Below, piece by piece: positions 26,105 through 35,300 of a stretch of 40,322 nucleotides of DNA. The notes under the pieces were generated by a model. The model did not search any database. It had not been told where the DNA came from and saw only the letters and a list, made by a program, of their open reading frames with translations. The DNA lies in contig JALOOX010000033.1 in the NCBI GenBank assembly GCA_025454175.1, positions 1-40,322 of the forward strand, written 5' to 3'. How positions within the stretch are numbered: the first letter of the stretch is position 1; each line of letters opens with the position of its first letter. Source of the DNA: Syntrophobacteraceae bacterium (GTDB taxonomy: Bacteria; Desulfobacterota; Syntrophobacteria; Syntrophobacterales; Syntrophobacteraceae). Position numbers and translations under genes: made by a program.

Positions 26105-26671
26105 TTAATGTTCCTTCACATCCTCCCTGGGAATGGCGAACACGCCATCCGCGATTTCATGCAGCTTCCCGTCCTCATCGAAAAGCTTTCCGCTGAATGA
26201 GCCCTTGATGACGGTTCCCGCGGGGCCGAAGTTGTCGATTTTCAGGCGGAAGCTCTGCTGTTTCTCGTCGCCACTGTCGAGGCTGGCCAGGATATCCTTG
26301 AGGGTTTTCTCCTTGGTGTCCTTATCCGTGTCGATTTCGTACCACGAAAAGTAGACGGGCATGGCGTCGCCGGTTTTAGCCTCATGGGTCCCTACCAGTG
26401 CTTTCTCCTCGACGGCCAGCTCGATGGACAATCCAAGATTGACTTCGATCTTTCGGCTGGGCTCGGCGGGATCCGCCACTTCCTCCGTGCCGTCGCGAGT
26501 GATGGTGATGTAGCCGTCTCCAGCGGAATACTCCAGCCTGGCATCCTTGAAACTGAAAGCTTTTCCGTCAATCTTGTAAGAAACGGTCCCCGGCTGCTCG
26601 GCCCCGAACACCAGGGGAGCGAAAATCAGCATTGAAACCATGAAAATACCCCGGAACAGCTTTGACTTCAT
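26105..26671 (-). CDS. Secreted hypothetical protein
   Basis: 188 aa. Signal peptide MKSKLFRGIFMVSMLIFAPLVFG with a likely cut before AEQPG. The mature part is acidic, predicted mostly beta, with repeated TDKDTKEKT-like charged turns and an FSGKLFDEDGKLHEIADG motif near the end. The ATG at 26671 follows GGAGGGAAG. No family recognised. It resembles small exported proteins with a lipocalin- or DUF-like beta sheet, but no function can be given. Confidence 0.75.
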   Translation of the reverse strand: MKSKLFRGIFMVSMLIFAPLVFGAEQPGTVSYKIDGKAFSFKDARLEYSAGDGYITITRDGTEEVADPAEPSRKIEVNLGLSIELAVEEKALVGTHEAKTGDAMPVYFSWYEIDTDKDTKEKTLKDILASLDSGDEKQQSFRLKIDNFGPAGTVIKGSFSGKLFDEDGKLHEIADGVFAIPREDVKEH

Positions 26672-26956
26672 TGGTCTTCCCTCCTGATCCACGTTGAACT
26701 TTTCAGCTGTTGTCTTCCCAGTTCATCCAACTCCGTGAGAGACCCCTTGGACTCGCGGAGCCCGTCCCCGATTCATGCGGGAATCGCTTACTTTGTTCTA
26801 AAATAGGCCCTCTGCTCTTCTTGAGCCAGTTAAGATTTGGCGCACGCCGTAAAATACACCGCTTGAGGGCAGAGAGGAAGTTCGCGGCGACCCCAAAACA
26901 CACGCTGGTCAGAGTTGAAAAAGACCGGCTCCGCAAGTTAATGGTATGCTGTCGAA

Positions 26957-27244
26957 GTGGACAGGACCCCTCTCACCGGGAGCGAGCGAAAACGAGTGGA
27001 AATCAAGAAGTTCGCCATACCCGAGATCATATTTGGAAGGGGCAGCCTCCAGGTTGCCGGGCTTTGCGCACGGAGGCTCGGGCCGGAGACCGCATTGCTC
27101 GTCAGTGATTCGGGCCTCGAGCAGGTGGGCTGGGTGTCGAGGGTGAAGGAAATCCTCGAAAGCGAGAACCTTCGCTGGGTCCACTACTCGAACGTCGTCT
27201 CCAATCCCCGGGACCACCAGATCGAGGAGGGGGCCGAGCCATAA
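26957..27244 (+). pseudogene. N-terminal fragment of an iron-containing alcohol dehydrogenase (ErcA-like)
   Basis: About 95 codons. KKFAIPEIIFGRGSLQVAG and the ETALLVSDSGL and VVSNPRDHQIEEGAE blocks are the start of a group III iron alcohol dehydrogenase of the ErcA kind. The frame ends in TAA (27242-27244) just before the NAD-binding GGGS motif, and the remaining 290 or so codons are absent. In the same frame, two codons after the stop, begins the end of a sigma-54 activator (27251-27406). This is a deletion junction, not a sequencing-scale frameshift. Confidence 0.75.
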
Positions 27245-27250
27245 TCCGGT

Positions 27251-27406
27251 GTGGAAACCCCCTTCATCTCCCTCGATGAAATGGAAAAACGACATATCCG
27301 GAGTGTTCTCCAGCACTTCGAAGGCAACCGGACCCAGGCGGCTCAAACCCTGGGCATCAGCCGCAAGACTCTCTATCGCAAACTGAAGGAATACCACCTT
27401 GACTGA
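27251..27406 (+). pseudogene. C-terminal Fis-type DNA-binding fragment of a sigma-54 activator
   Basis: 51 codons (from [16 protein letters not shown] to the end) matching the last helix-turn-helix of NtrC-type activators: [20 protein letters not shown] then [12 protein letters not shown]. No receiver or AAA+ domain is present. It could still be translated from GTG 27251, but no ribosome site is visible. It is the right half of the deletion scar that begins with the alcohol dehydrogenase fragment. Confidence 0.75.
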
Positions 27407-27733
27407 TTCCCGAGACGAATTAGCTTTTCAGAAGTTGAGGTGGAAATCGTCTGTATCCCGATGACACGATCTTCCGTCGGCAGAGAGTCATTTCTACACG
27501 ATCTCACCATCCCCATCTATTAACAGCATAAATGAACCTCAACCTCTCCTTCGACCGCCTGCTCCTCGATCATGACGGTTCTGCATCGGTCAGACTGACT
27601 CAGGCGCCCAGTCCCTTCTCGATTCAACTTGCTGTTTTCATGGAGGTTTTGGATTTGGCTCCATCCCTGCCTTGTGCGGGAGGCAGAGACATCGAGACGG
27701 CACAAACATTCACAACCATTCGAGGAGGCAAAC
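27407..27733. other. Leader region of the alcohol dehydrogenase gene
   Basis: No gene. Contains a short palindrome GTCAGACTGAC (27589-27599) and a candidate sigma-54 promoter (27656-27671) 63 nt before the start codon. Confidence 0.6.
27656..27671 (+). promoter_or_regulatory. Candidate sigma-54 (-24/-12) promoter
   Basis: TGGCTCCATCCCTGCC has GG and GC exactly 10 nt apart, as sigma-54 promoters require, and 10 of 11 conserved-type positions are tolerable. Predicted start near 27682. The palindrome at 27589-27599 lies about 90 nt upstream, a normal distance for an activator site. Confidence 0.5.
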
Positions 27734-28900
27734 ATGGCGGTACAAGAGCAGGTATTCGGATTCTTCATTCCCACGGTCACGCTGATGGGCATCGGGGCTC
27801 ACAAGGAAATCGGCACCCGGGTCAAGGTGCTGGGCGGGACCAAGCCATTCATCTGCACGGACAAGGGCATCACCAAGGCGGGCATCGCCGACCAGATCGC
27901 CAAGATCATCAAGAAGGACGCGGACCTGGATTGCGTGATCTTCGACGACACGATCCCCAATCCCACCGACAACAACGTTCATGCCGGATTGAAGGTTTAC
28001 CAGGACAACAAGTGCGACCTCATCATCTCGCTCGGCGGCGGCAGCTCCCACGACTGCGGCAAGGGCATCGGCATTCTGGCCACCAATGGCGGCAGGATTC
28101 ACGACTACGAGGGAATCGACAAGTCCACCAAGGCGATGCCCCCCTTCATCGCCGTGAACACCACCGCGGGGACGGCGAGCGAAATGACGCGCTTCTGCAT
28201 CATCACGGACACGAGCCGCAAGGTGAAGATGGCCATCGTCGACTGGCGGGTGACCCCGGACATCGCCATCAACGACCCGCTGCTCATGGCCGGAATGCCG
28301 CCGGCGCTGACGGCCGCAACGGGCATGGACGCCCTCACCCATGCGGTCGAGGCCTATGTTTCCATTATCGCAACGCCCGTTACCGACGCCTGCGCGCTTC
28401 AGGCCATTTCGCTCATCTCCAAGAACCTGCGGGCCGCGGTGGCCAATGGCGCCGACATGGTGGCCAGGGACGCCATGGCTTACGCCGAGTACCTGGCGGG
28501 CATGGCTTTCAACAACGCCAGCCTGGGCCATGTGCATGCCATGGCGCATCAGCTGGGCGGGTTCTACGATCTGCCCCACGGTGTCTGCAACGCCATTCTG
28601 CTGCCGGCCGTCGAGCGGTTCAATCTCATCGCCAAGGTGGATCGTTTCGTGGACATCGCCAGGGCCATGGGTGAGCCGGTGAAGGGCCTTTCCCAGCGCG
28701 CCGCCGCCGAAAAGGCGCTGGAAGCCATCAAGGTTCTGTCCAAGGATGTGGGGATTCCCAGTGGCCTGAAGGAGCTGGGCGTCAAGGACGAGGATCTCAA
28801 GATCATGGCCGAGAATGCCCAGAAGGACGCCTGCGGTCTCACGAACCCCCGTTGTCCGACCCTGGATGACGTCATTCAGATCTATCGCTGGGCCATGTGA
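27734..28900 (+). CDS. Iron-containing (group III) alcohol dehydrogenase
   Basis: NAD-dependent oxidation of primary alcohols to aldehydes; resembles the Desulfovibrio alcohol dehydrogenase / Bacillus methanol dehydrogenase / 1,3-propanediol dehydrogenase branch. 388 aa, full length. NAD-binding GGGSSHDCGKGIG, then TTAGTASEMT, and the iron ligands in GMDALTHAVEAY and MAHQLGGFYDLPHG are present. The ATG at 27734 follows CGAGGAGG. A hairpin and the aldehyde:ferredoxin oxidoreductase gene follow, so alcohol to acid oxidation through an aldehyde is the likely pathway. A candidate sigma-54 promoter lies upstream. Confidence 0.93.
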   Translation: MAVQEQVFGFFIPTVTLMGIGAHKEIGTRVKVLGGTKPFICTDKGITKAGIADQIAKIIKKDADLDCVIFDDTIPNPTDNNVHAGLKVYQDNKCDLIISLGGGSSHDCGKGIGILATNGGRIHDYEGIDKSTKAMPPFIAVNTTAGTASEMTRFCIITDTSRKVKMAIVDWRVTPDIAINDPLLMAGMPPALTAATGMDALTHAVEAYVSIIATPVTDACALQAISLISKNLRAAVANGADMVARDAMAYAEYLAGMAFNNASLGHVHAMAHQLGGFYDLPHGVCNAILLPAVERFNLIAKVDRFVDIARAMGEPVKGLSQRAAAEKALEAIKVLSKDVGIPSGLKELGVKDEDLKIMAENAQKDACGLTNPRCPTLDDVIQIYRWAM

Positions 28901-28910
28901 TACCGCGCTG

Positions 28911-28942
28911 TCTTCCGGCGGGCTTGAGAGTCCGCCGGGAGA
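28911..28942 (+). terminator. Stem-loop between alcohol dehydrogenase and aldehyde oxidoreductase genes
   Basis: Arms TCTTCCGGCGG and CCGCCGGGAGA pair with one mismatch around GCTTGAGAGT. No T tract follows, so it may be a partial terminator or an mRNA-processing hairpin. Confidence 0.5.
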
Positions 28943-29016
28943 AGTATATTATGCTGCTCCAAAGGCTCAGTGACGGCAGAGACCGGATGACGAACCCCAA
29001 ATCAAGGTGAATGAGA

Positions 29017-30753
29017 ATGGACAAAATCTTGCGCATCGACATGAGCGCCGAAGGAGGGCCCCGGCTGACGGAGACTCCCGTCGGAGAGTATGCAGGCATG
29101 GGAGGGCGTGCACTGACCTCAACGCTGGTGGCGAAGGAGGTTCCTCCTCTCTGCCATCCCCTGGGAGCGGAAAACAAGCTGGTCATCGCCCCGGGCCTGC
29201 TGAGCGGCACAACCAGCGCCATGTCCGGGCGGCTTTCGGTGGGCTGCAAGAGTCCGCTGACGGGTGGAATCAAGGAGTCCAACTCCGGCGGCCAGGCCTC
29301 GCAGGTTCTGGCCCGTCTCGGTTACGCGGCCATCGTCCTCGAGGGAAAGCCCGCCACGGATGATCTCTACAAGGTGATCATCAACAAGGACGGTGCACGG
29401 ATCGAGGTGGACAACACCCTCAAGATGCTCCCCAATTACGACCTCGTCGAAGAGATGAAGAAGCAGTACGGCGAGGACATCGCGTGCATTTCCATCGGAC
29501 CGGCGGGCGAGATGAAGATGTCGGCGGCTTCCATCGCTTGCACGGACATGGAGCTTCGGCCCACCCGTCATGCAGGGCGCGGCGGTGTCGGAGCGGTGAT
29601 GGGCTCCAAGCGGGTCAAGGTCGTCGTCCTGGACGACACGGGCAAGAAGATGCGCCCCCCCAGGGATCCCGAGAAGTTCAAGGAGGCCAACAAGCGCTTC
29701 GTGGAGGGTCTTCGCAAGCATCCGGTGACGGGCCAGGCTCTTCCGGCCTATGGGACCAACGTCCTCACGAACATCCTGAGCGAGGCGGGCGGTTACCCCA
29801 CATACAACTTCAAGGAAGGCCGCTACGCCGACGCCCACAAGATCAGCGGGGAGACGCAGGCTGAAACCGAGACGGCCCGCGGGGGCCTGGCGACCCACGG
29901 ATGCCATCGCGGCTGCGTCATACGCTGCTCGGGCATTTACAACGACAAGGACGGCCACTTCCTGACCAAGCAGCCGGAGTACGAGACGGTGTGGGCCCAC
30001 GGTGGCAACTGCGGCATTTGCGACCTGGATGCCATCGCCATGCTGGACTTCCTCGATGACAACTACGGGCTGGACACCATCGAGATGGGCGTCACCCTGG
30101 GGGTCGCCATGGAGGCGGGGCTCATCAGATTCGGGGACGCCGAGGGCGCCATCCGGCTCATCAAGGAAGTGGGCCAGGGAACTCCCCTGGGACGGATCCT
30201 TGGCAACGGGGCCGCGGTGACGGGCAAGGTATTCGGAGTCGAGCGGGTACCGGTGGTCAAGGGCCAGGGACTCCCGGCTTACGACCCCAGGGCCGTCAAG
30301 GGCATCGGGGTGACCTATGCCACGAGCACCATGGGGGCTGACCACACGGCCGGTTATGCCGTGGCCACCAACATCCTCAAGGTGGGCGGCGACGTGGATC
30401 CGCTGAAGCCCGGAGGCCAGATCGAGCTCTCCCGAAACCTCCAGATCGCCACGGCGGCGGTGGATTCGACGGGGATGTGCCTTTTCATCGCCTTCGCCCT
30501 GCTGGACCAGCCCGACACGTTCCAGGCCCTCCTGGATTTGCTCAATTCGTTCCACGGCCTGAACCTCACGGGGGACGACGTGACCGCGCTCGGCAAGTCC
30601 ATCCTCAAGACCGAGCGGGACTTCAACGCGCGCGCCGGCTTCACGGCTCAGCACGACCGCCTGCCGATGTTCTTCAAGAACGAGCTTCTGGCGCCCCACA
30701 ACGTGACTTTCGACGTCAGCGACGAAGACCTGGACCAGGTCTTCAACTGGTAG
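29017..30753 (+). CDS. aor: Aldehyde:ferredoxin oxidoreductase (tungsten-type)
   Basis: Oxidises aldehydes to acids with ferredoxin as acceptor, using a tungstopterin centre and one [4Fe-4S] cluster. 578 aa. N-terminal domain (KILRIDMSAEGG, SGRLSVGCKSPLTGGIKESNSGG, in part) forms the cofactor cradle. Cluster ligands are Cys296, Cys300, Cys304 (GCHRGCVIRCSG) and Cys488 (STGMCLF). The spacing C-x3-C-x3-C differs from the C-x2-C-x3-C of the Pyrococcus enzyme but is common in family members. ATG 29017 is preferred over 29011 because AAGGTG ends 7 nt upstream. It is downstream of an alcohol dehydrogenase on the same strand. Confidence 0.93.
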   Translation: MDKILRIDMSAEGGPRLTETPVGEYAGMGGRALTSTLVAKEVPPLCHPLGAENKLVIAPGLLSGTTSAMSGRLSVGCKSPLTGGIKESNSGGQASQVLARLGYAAIVLEGKPATDDLYKVIINKDGARIEVDNTLKMLPNYDLVEEMKKQYGEDIACISIGPAGEMKMSAASIACTDMELRPTRHAGRGGVGAVMGSKRVKVVVLDDTGKKMRPPRDPEKFKEANKRFVEGLRKHPVTGQALPAYGTNVLTNILSEAGGYPTYNFKEGRYADAHKISGETQAETETARGGLATHGCHRGCVIRCSGIYNDKDGHFLTKQPEYETVWAHGGNCGICDLDAIAMLDFLDDNYGLDTIEMGVTLGVAMEAGLIRFGDAEGAIRLIKEVGQGTPLGRILGNGAAVTGKVFGVERVPVVKGQGLPAYDPRAVKGIGVTYATSTMGADHTAGYAVATNILKVGGDVDPLKPGGQIELSRNLQIATAAVDSTGMCLFIAFALLDQPDTFQALLDLLNSFHGLNLTGDDVTALGKSILKTERDFNARAGFTAQHDRLPMFFKNELLAPHNVTFDVSDEDLDQVFNW

Positions 30754-30772
30754 CAGTCCTGTATCATGAGCT

Positions 30773-30811
30773 CCGCGGGCGATGGCTCCGCACCACTGCC
30801 TTCGCCCGCGG
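30773..30811 (+). terminator. GC-rich stem-loop after the aldehyde oxidoreductase gene
   Basis: A perfect 9-bp stem CCGCGGGCG / CGCCCGCGG with a 21-nt loop. No T tract. It lies between aor and the glutaredoxin-like gene. Confidence 0.5.
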
Positions 30812-30842
30812 CCTCGATACGGTCCCATGGAGCAATGCCCGG

Positions 30843-31115
30843 ATGCCCCCTCCCATCGTTCTTTACGGCCTGATGTCCTGCGCCCACTGCAAGGAGGTGC
30901 GTGAGCTCCTCATGGATCGGCAGGTTCCCTTCGAGTGCATCTTCGTGGACCTCCTCACTGGAGATGAAAGGAGCGAGACCCTCCGCGAGGTCCGGCGCAT
31001 CAACCCGGAGGTCACTTTTCCCACCGTCGTCATCGGTGACAAGGTGATCGTCGGTTTCAAAAAAGATCTGATTTCGGAGGCCCTTGCCGGTCCGGATGTT
31101 CCGCAAGAGCGCTGA
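30843..31115 (+). CDS. Glutaredoxin-like redox protein
   Basis: 90 aa thioredoxin-fold protein with CxxC at Cys13-Cys16 (YGLMSCAHCKEV) and the cis-proline segment FPTVVIGDKVIVGF. Resembles NrdH/UXX-star-type glutaredoxins of anaerobes. ATG at 30843, 90 bp after aor across a stem-loop. It might reduce disulfides or handle metal centres for its neighbours; the partner is unknown. Confidence 0.82.
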   Translation: MPPPIVLYGLMSCAHCKEVRELLMDRQVPFECIFVDLLTGDERSETLREVRRINPEVTFPTVVIGDKVIVGFKKDLISEALAGPDVPQER

Positions 31116-31286
31116 GGCCGGCCGGCCGATCGGTTTCTCCGTCGGCCCATCACCTGTCAAGAATCCAACGCCGGTTTCCAGTCAGCCCTCTGACGACCGC
31201 CCCTCCTCGGTGCCCCCGCCTGCATCCGCATGAATTCCAACCGTTTATACCTTCAGGCAGACCCGTTTTCCGACAAAAGTAATGAG

Positions 31287-31315
31287 TTGTCAGCCTCATG
31301 GAGGCGTGATATTGA
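31287..31315 (+). promoter_or_regulatory. Candidate promoter of the phoH-pgpH-ybeY operon with a palindrome in its spacer
   Basis: TTGTCA, a 17-nt spacer, then TATTGA. The spacer contains GCCTCATGGAGGC (31293-31305), a perfect 5-bp inverted repeat around ATG, placed where a repressor would block polymerase. Confidence 0.5.
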
Positions 31316-31377
31316 GGAATTTGATCATGATCCCGAATCAGTTGCGGTGATCGCACCACAAAAGAGGGCCTGAAACT

Positions 31378-32370
31378 TTGCGTCGCGCTGCCGCTCCAGA
31401 GCCAGGTCAGACGTTTTCCCTTCAGGTTGCGTTTGAGGACTACACCCTCATTCAGCAGCTCGCGGGGGAGCAGAACAGCCATATCAAGCTCATGGAAAAA
31501 CAGCTTGGCGTCCGCATTCATCTCCGTGGAAACCAGTTCACGGTCAACGGCGACAGGCCCCAGGTGGAGCTCACCGGAAACCTGCTGAACCAGCTTGCCG
31601 AGCTCATCGCCAAAGGGTATCCCCTCTACCAGAGCGACATTCTCTTCGCCATCGGAATCCTCAGTCAAAATATCCACAGGAGTCTCAAGGAAATCTTCCT
31701 CGACGAGGTCTTCATCGCCTCGAACAAGCGCATCATCACGCCCAAGAGCGTCCGGCAGAAGGAGTACATCGACGCCATCCGCCGCTACGACATCGCCTTC
31801 GGCATCGGGCCGGCGGGAACCGGCAAGACCTATCTCGCCATGGCCATGGCCGTTGCAGCCATGGCCAAGGAGCAGGTGCGCCGCATCGTTCTGGTGCGTC
31901 CTGCGGTGGAAGCCGGCGAGAAGCTCGGTTTCCTTCCCGGGGATCTGGCCGAGAAAGTGAACCCGTATTTGCGTCCCCTCTACGATGCGCTCCACGACAT
32001 GATGGACTACGAAAAGGCATCCAATTTGCTTCAGCGAGGGGCCATCGAGGTGGCGCCTCTGGCATTCATGAGAGGTCGAACCCTGAACGACGCCTTCGTG
32101 ATCCTGGATGAGGCTCAGAACACCACATCAGAGCAGATGAAGATGTTTCTGACCAGGCTCGGACTGGGATCCAAAGCCGTCATCACGGGCGACATCACTC
32201 AGATCGATCTGCCGGAGAACAAGACCTCGGGGCTGGTTGAAGCGATCCGTTTGCTGGAGGGTATCGAGGGAATTCGTTTCGTCTATTTCAGTAACAAGGA
32301 CGTTGTTCGGCATCGGCTGGTCCAGGAGATTATCCTGGCCTACGAGCAGGCCGAGCACCCGAGAAAGTGA
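31378..32370 (+). CDS. phoH: PhoH-like ATPase
   Basis: 330 aa PhoH/YbeZ protein. An N-terminal KH-like region (residues 15-105, [20 protein letters not shown], in part) is followed by an ATPase domain with Walker A GPAGTGKT at 144-151, Walker [10 protein letters not shown] and [10 protein letters not shown]. It starts at TTG 31378 with GAGGG about 10 nt upstream; no in-frame ATG lies before the conserved N-terminus. First gene of phoH-pgpH-ybeY. YbeZ partners YbeY in ribosome and rRNA metabolism, in agreement with this gene order. Confidence 0.93.
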   Translation: MRRAAAPEPGQTFSLQVAFEDYTLIQQLAGEQNSHIKLMEKQLGVRIHLRGNQFTVNGDRPQVELTGNLLNQLAELIAKGYPLYQSDILFAIGILSQNIHRSLKEIFLDEVFIASNKRIITPKSVRQKEYIDAIRRYDIAFGIGPAGTGKTYLAMAMAVAAMAKEQVRRIVLVRPAVEAGEKLGFLPGDLAEKVNPYLRPLYDALHDMMDYEKASNLLQRGAIEVAPLAFMRGRTLNDAFVILDEAQNTTSEQMKMFLTRLGLGSKAVITGDITQIDLPENKTSGLVEAIRLLEGIEGIRFVYFSNKDVVRHRLVQEIILAYEQAEHPRK

Positions 32371-32397
32371 CTCACCCCAGATTGGTGACGACCTGAC

Positions 32398-34887
32398 ATG
32401 GAAAAGGAAAAAGTGGAAGTCGAGAAGTCCCGTCTCAAGGGCCGCAAGCCCCGGGGAATCAGTCTTCTCCTGAACATGCCGCAGATAATCCGGACGGAAA
32501 AGGCGGCCATACTCGCGGTCATGAGCCTGGCCCTCGCCTTTCTCCTGACCCCTTCATTTTCGACCGGCGTCCCCACCTTCGAGCTCGGGGACATCGCCGA
32601 CCGCAACATCAAAGCTCAGCGCGACTTCAGGATCGTGGACGAGCAGGCTACGGCCCGGCTCCGCGAGGAAGCCGTCCGGAGCTCCCCCCTCGTCTTCGTG
32701 CTGGACGAGAACGTTCATCAACAGGTGATCCAGCGGCTCGCCACGGCATTCTTCTCCATGAGAGAGCTTCTCCGGGATGGCGACGGAACGGAGGCGCCGG
32801 TCGGTTCTCCGGCCTCTCCCAGTCATGCCGCCACCACCGGCGATGACGATGACCTCGCACGGGAGGTTCCCGAGCTCCTCAGGCAGCTGCAGGATCGAAA
32901 GAGGACCTTCGCTCAGCCCCTCGGCATCCAGGTGCCGGAAGAAGTGCTCTCCGACCTCTCGGAGCGTAGTTTCAGCGTGGAGATCCAGGACAAGATCGTC
33001 CAGCTCATCAGGCCGATCTTCGAGCGCGGGGTGGCTCCGACCCGGCACAACCATCTCGGTGACACGCGCCACCAGAATATCCTGATCCGCAGAACCTCTG
33101 ATCAATCTTCCGGTAGCACGGCCGGGCATTCTCACCTCGACATCGAGGAGGCTCGAAAACTGGCTGTCGCCCAGGCCTTTGAAGTGGGGTCCGACACCAG
33201 GGAGATCAGGGCCCTTGCCTTTCTTGCCTCTCAACTGCTTCAGCCCAATCTCGTCTTCTCACTGGATGAAACCGAGCGGCTTCGCCAGGAAGCGCTTGCA
33301 GCCGTCAAGCCCGTCAGGATTCAGGTCCTGAAGAATGAAATGCTGGTCCGGGAGGGGCAAAGAATTGATCGAGAGGAGCTGCTCAGGCTCAAGGCCAACA
33401 GCGAGGGACACGCCAATCGCCGGATCTTTTTGGTTTTCGCGACCATGTTTGCGTTTTGCATGATCTGTACATGGGTCGTCATTCAAGTCTCCAGGGAGCA
33501 CCTGCCCGGCTTCCGGATGGAAGTCCAGGACATGCTGTTCCTGGCCATTCTGGTGGTCTTCCTCATGACCATCGCCCGTTCGGGCATGTGGATGGCGGAC
33601 ATTGTGGGAGACAACACGGCCGCCATGTCGGGGAAATGCCTCGTTTACGCGGTGCCTCTCACGGCCGGGGCCATGTTGGTGAGCATTTTCTTCGGGGTGA
33701 CGGTATCTCTTATTTTTTCGCTGCTGACCACAACCTTCGCCGGCATCCTTTTCGGGAGAGACTTTGTTCTCTTTTTCTACTTTCTCATCGGCTCCCTCGT
33801 GGCCGCCCATGCCGTGACGCCGTGCCGCAACCGGATGATTCCCATCCGGGCGGGTCTGCTGGTGGGCTGCACCAACGTCGTGCTCATCATTTTGAGCGCC
33901 CTGCTCAATGAGCAGCTCGTGTTTTTCAGGGTGGTCCTCAATACGTTCTTCGGCTTTTGCGGCGGCGTGTTTGCCGGGGTTCTGGTCATCGGCCTCATTC
34001 CCCTCATCGAGATGGCCTTTTCCTACACGACGGACACCAAGCTCCTCGAGCTGGCCACCATGGACCAGCCCCTGCTCCAGGAGCTCATGGTGCAGGCGCC
34101 CGGAACCTACCATCACAGCATCATCGTGGGAAACATGGTGGAGGCGGCGGCCAAATCCATTGGAGCCAATGCGCTTCTCGCCAAAGTGGCCGCTTATTAC
34201 CACGACATCGGCAAGACCAAGAAGCCGCTCTATTTCATCGAGAACCAGTTCGAGTGCGAAAACCGGCACGAGAAGCTGGCCCCTTCCATGAGCAGCCTCA
34301 TCCTCATTTCCCATGTGAAGGACGGGATCGAGCTGGCCCGACAGCATCGGCTGGGACGTCGGATCACCGACATCATCACCCAGCACCACGGGAAGAGCTT
34401 CATCTCGTTTTTTTACAACAAGGCCGTCGAAGCCCGGGAAAAAGCCAGGAATACCAGGGGAACGGACCTGCCTCCCATCAACATGGATGACTACCGGTAC
34501 CCCGGTCCCAAACCCCAGACCAGGGAGGCGGGGCTGGTCATGCTTGCCGACGTGGTAGAAGCGGCATGCCGCTCGCTCACGGACCCGACGCCGGCGCGGA
34601 TTCAGGGAATGGTGAACCGGCTGATCAACAACATATTCATCGACGGACAACTGGACGAGTGCGAGCTCACTCTGAAGGATCTCCATTCCATTGCGAAGCA
34701 TTTCAACCAGATTCTTGCCACGGTTCATCACAAGCGCATCGAGTACCCCGCCGCGGGCAGCTCCGACGCAAAAGGAAAGACGGATGCCGCTGATCCGAAT
34801 CACCGTGAAGCAAAATCAGATCGAGATGGACCCTGTTCCAATCGAGAAGGCGGCCGCAAAGATCTTAAGCGTCTTGGGATACACTGA
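32398..34887 (+). CDS. pgpH: PgpH-type 7TM-HD phosphodiesterase (probable c-di-AMP hydrolase)
   Basis: 829 aa membrane enzyme. One transmembrane helix near 36-55, a large extracytoplasmic 7TMR-HDED region to about 340, seven helices (about 345-545), then a cytoplasmic HD domain with the metal-binding pair His602-Asp603 ([10 protein letters not shown]) and upstream HHSIIVGNM. The family member PgpH degrades cyclic di-AMP; the related HD-GYP family degrades c-di-GMP. The last 35 residues are encoded inside ybeY (104-nt overlap) and are charged and family-atypical, suggesting loss of an earlier stop. An ATG at 32398 follows after 27 bp from phoH. Confidence 0.9.
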   Translation: MEKEKVEVEKSRLKGRKPRGISLLLNMPQIIRTEKAAILAVMSLALAFLLTPSFSTGVPTFELGDIADRNIKAQRDFRIVDEQATARLREEAVRSSPLVFVLDENVHQQVIQRLATAFFSMRELLRDGDGTEAPVGSPASPSHAATTGDDDDLAREVPELLRQLQDRKRTFAQPLGIQVPEEVLSDLSERSFSVEIQDKIVQLIRPIFERGVAPTRHNHLGDTRHQNILIRRTSDQSSGSTAGHSHLDIEEARKLAVAQAFEVGSDTREIRALAFLASQLLQPNLVFSLDETERLRQEALAAVKPVRIQVLKNEMLVREGQRIDREELLRLKANSEGHANRRIFLVFATMFAFCMICTWVVIQVSREHLPGFRMEVQDMLFLAILVVFLMTIARSGMWMADIVGDNTAAMSGKCLVYAVPLTAGAMLVSIFFGVTVSLIFSLLTTTFAGILFGRDFVLFFYFLIGSLVAAHAVTPCRNRMIPIRAGLLVGCTNVVLIILSALLNEQLVFFRVVLNTFFGFCGGVFAGVLVIGLIPLIEMAFSYTTDTKLLELATMDQPLLQELMVQAPGTYHHSIIVGNMVEAAAKSIGANALLAKVAAYYHDIGKTKKPLYFIENQFECENRHEKLAPSMSSLILISHVKDGIELARQHRLGRRITDIITQHHGKSFISFFYNKAVEAREKARNTRGTDLPPINMDDYRYPGPKPQTREAGLVMLADVVEAACRSLTDPTPARIQGMVNRLINNIFIDGQLDECELTLKDLHSIAKHFNQILATVHHKRIEYPAAGSSDAKGKTDAADPNHREAKSDRDGPCSNREGGRKDLKRLGIH

Positions 34888-35263
34888 CAGCGAGCTTTCC
34901 ATCCTGGTGGTGGATGACGAAGAGATGCGGCGCATCAACAGGGAGTACCGCGACGTGGACGCCTCGACGGACGTCCTTTCCTTTCCCATGCACGAGGGAG
35001 AATTCGGGGATGTTGCGCCCGAGCTGCTGGGCGACGTGGTGATTTCGGCTCCCATGGCCGCGTTCATGGCCGGGGAGCATGGATGCCCCCTTTCATCGGT
35101 TCTGGACCTGCTCCTCGTCCACGGCGTTCTCCACCTGGGAGGTTACGATCACGAGAGGAGCCCCGGGGAGGCCACCAGGATGCTCAATAAGACGGTGGAG
35201 CTCCTGGCGGAGCTTGGCCACCCCGCCGAGAGCTTCAGCTGGTACTTTCAGGATGCCGACTGA
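34784..35263 (+). CDS. ybeY: Endoribonuclease YbeY (rRNA maturation)
   Basis: 159 aa. The metal-binding signature [12 protein letters not shown] carries His113, His117 and His123. The upstream STDVLSFP block is also diagnostic. YbeY is a single-strand-specific endoribonuclease in 16S rRNA 3' maturation and late ribosome quality control. ATG at 34784 with AAAGGAAAG; this start is internal to pgpH. Third gene of the operon. A tail of a few residues follows the conserved domain. Confidence 0.95.
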   Translation: MPLIRITVKQNQIEMDPVPIEKAAAKILSVLGYTDSELSILVVDDEEMRRINREYRDVDASTDVLSFPMHEGEFGDVAPELLGDVVISAPMAAFMAGEHGCPLSSVLDLLLVHGVLHLGGYDHERSPGEATRMLNKTVELLAELGHPAESFSWYFQDAD

Positions 35264-35300
35264 GCCCGTGGATTGTGGTTTTTCCAGGGTGAAGCAGTCC

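Noticed and set aside
29119..30828. Long minus-strand frame
   Set aside because: Antisense of the aldehyde:ferredoxin oxidoreductase, which has all its cluster cysteines.
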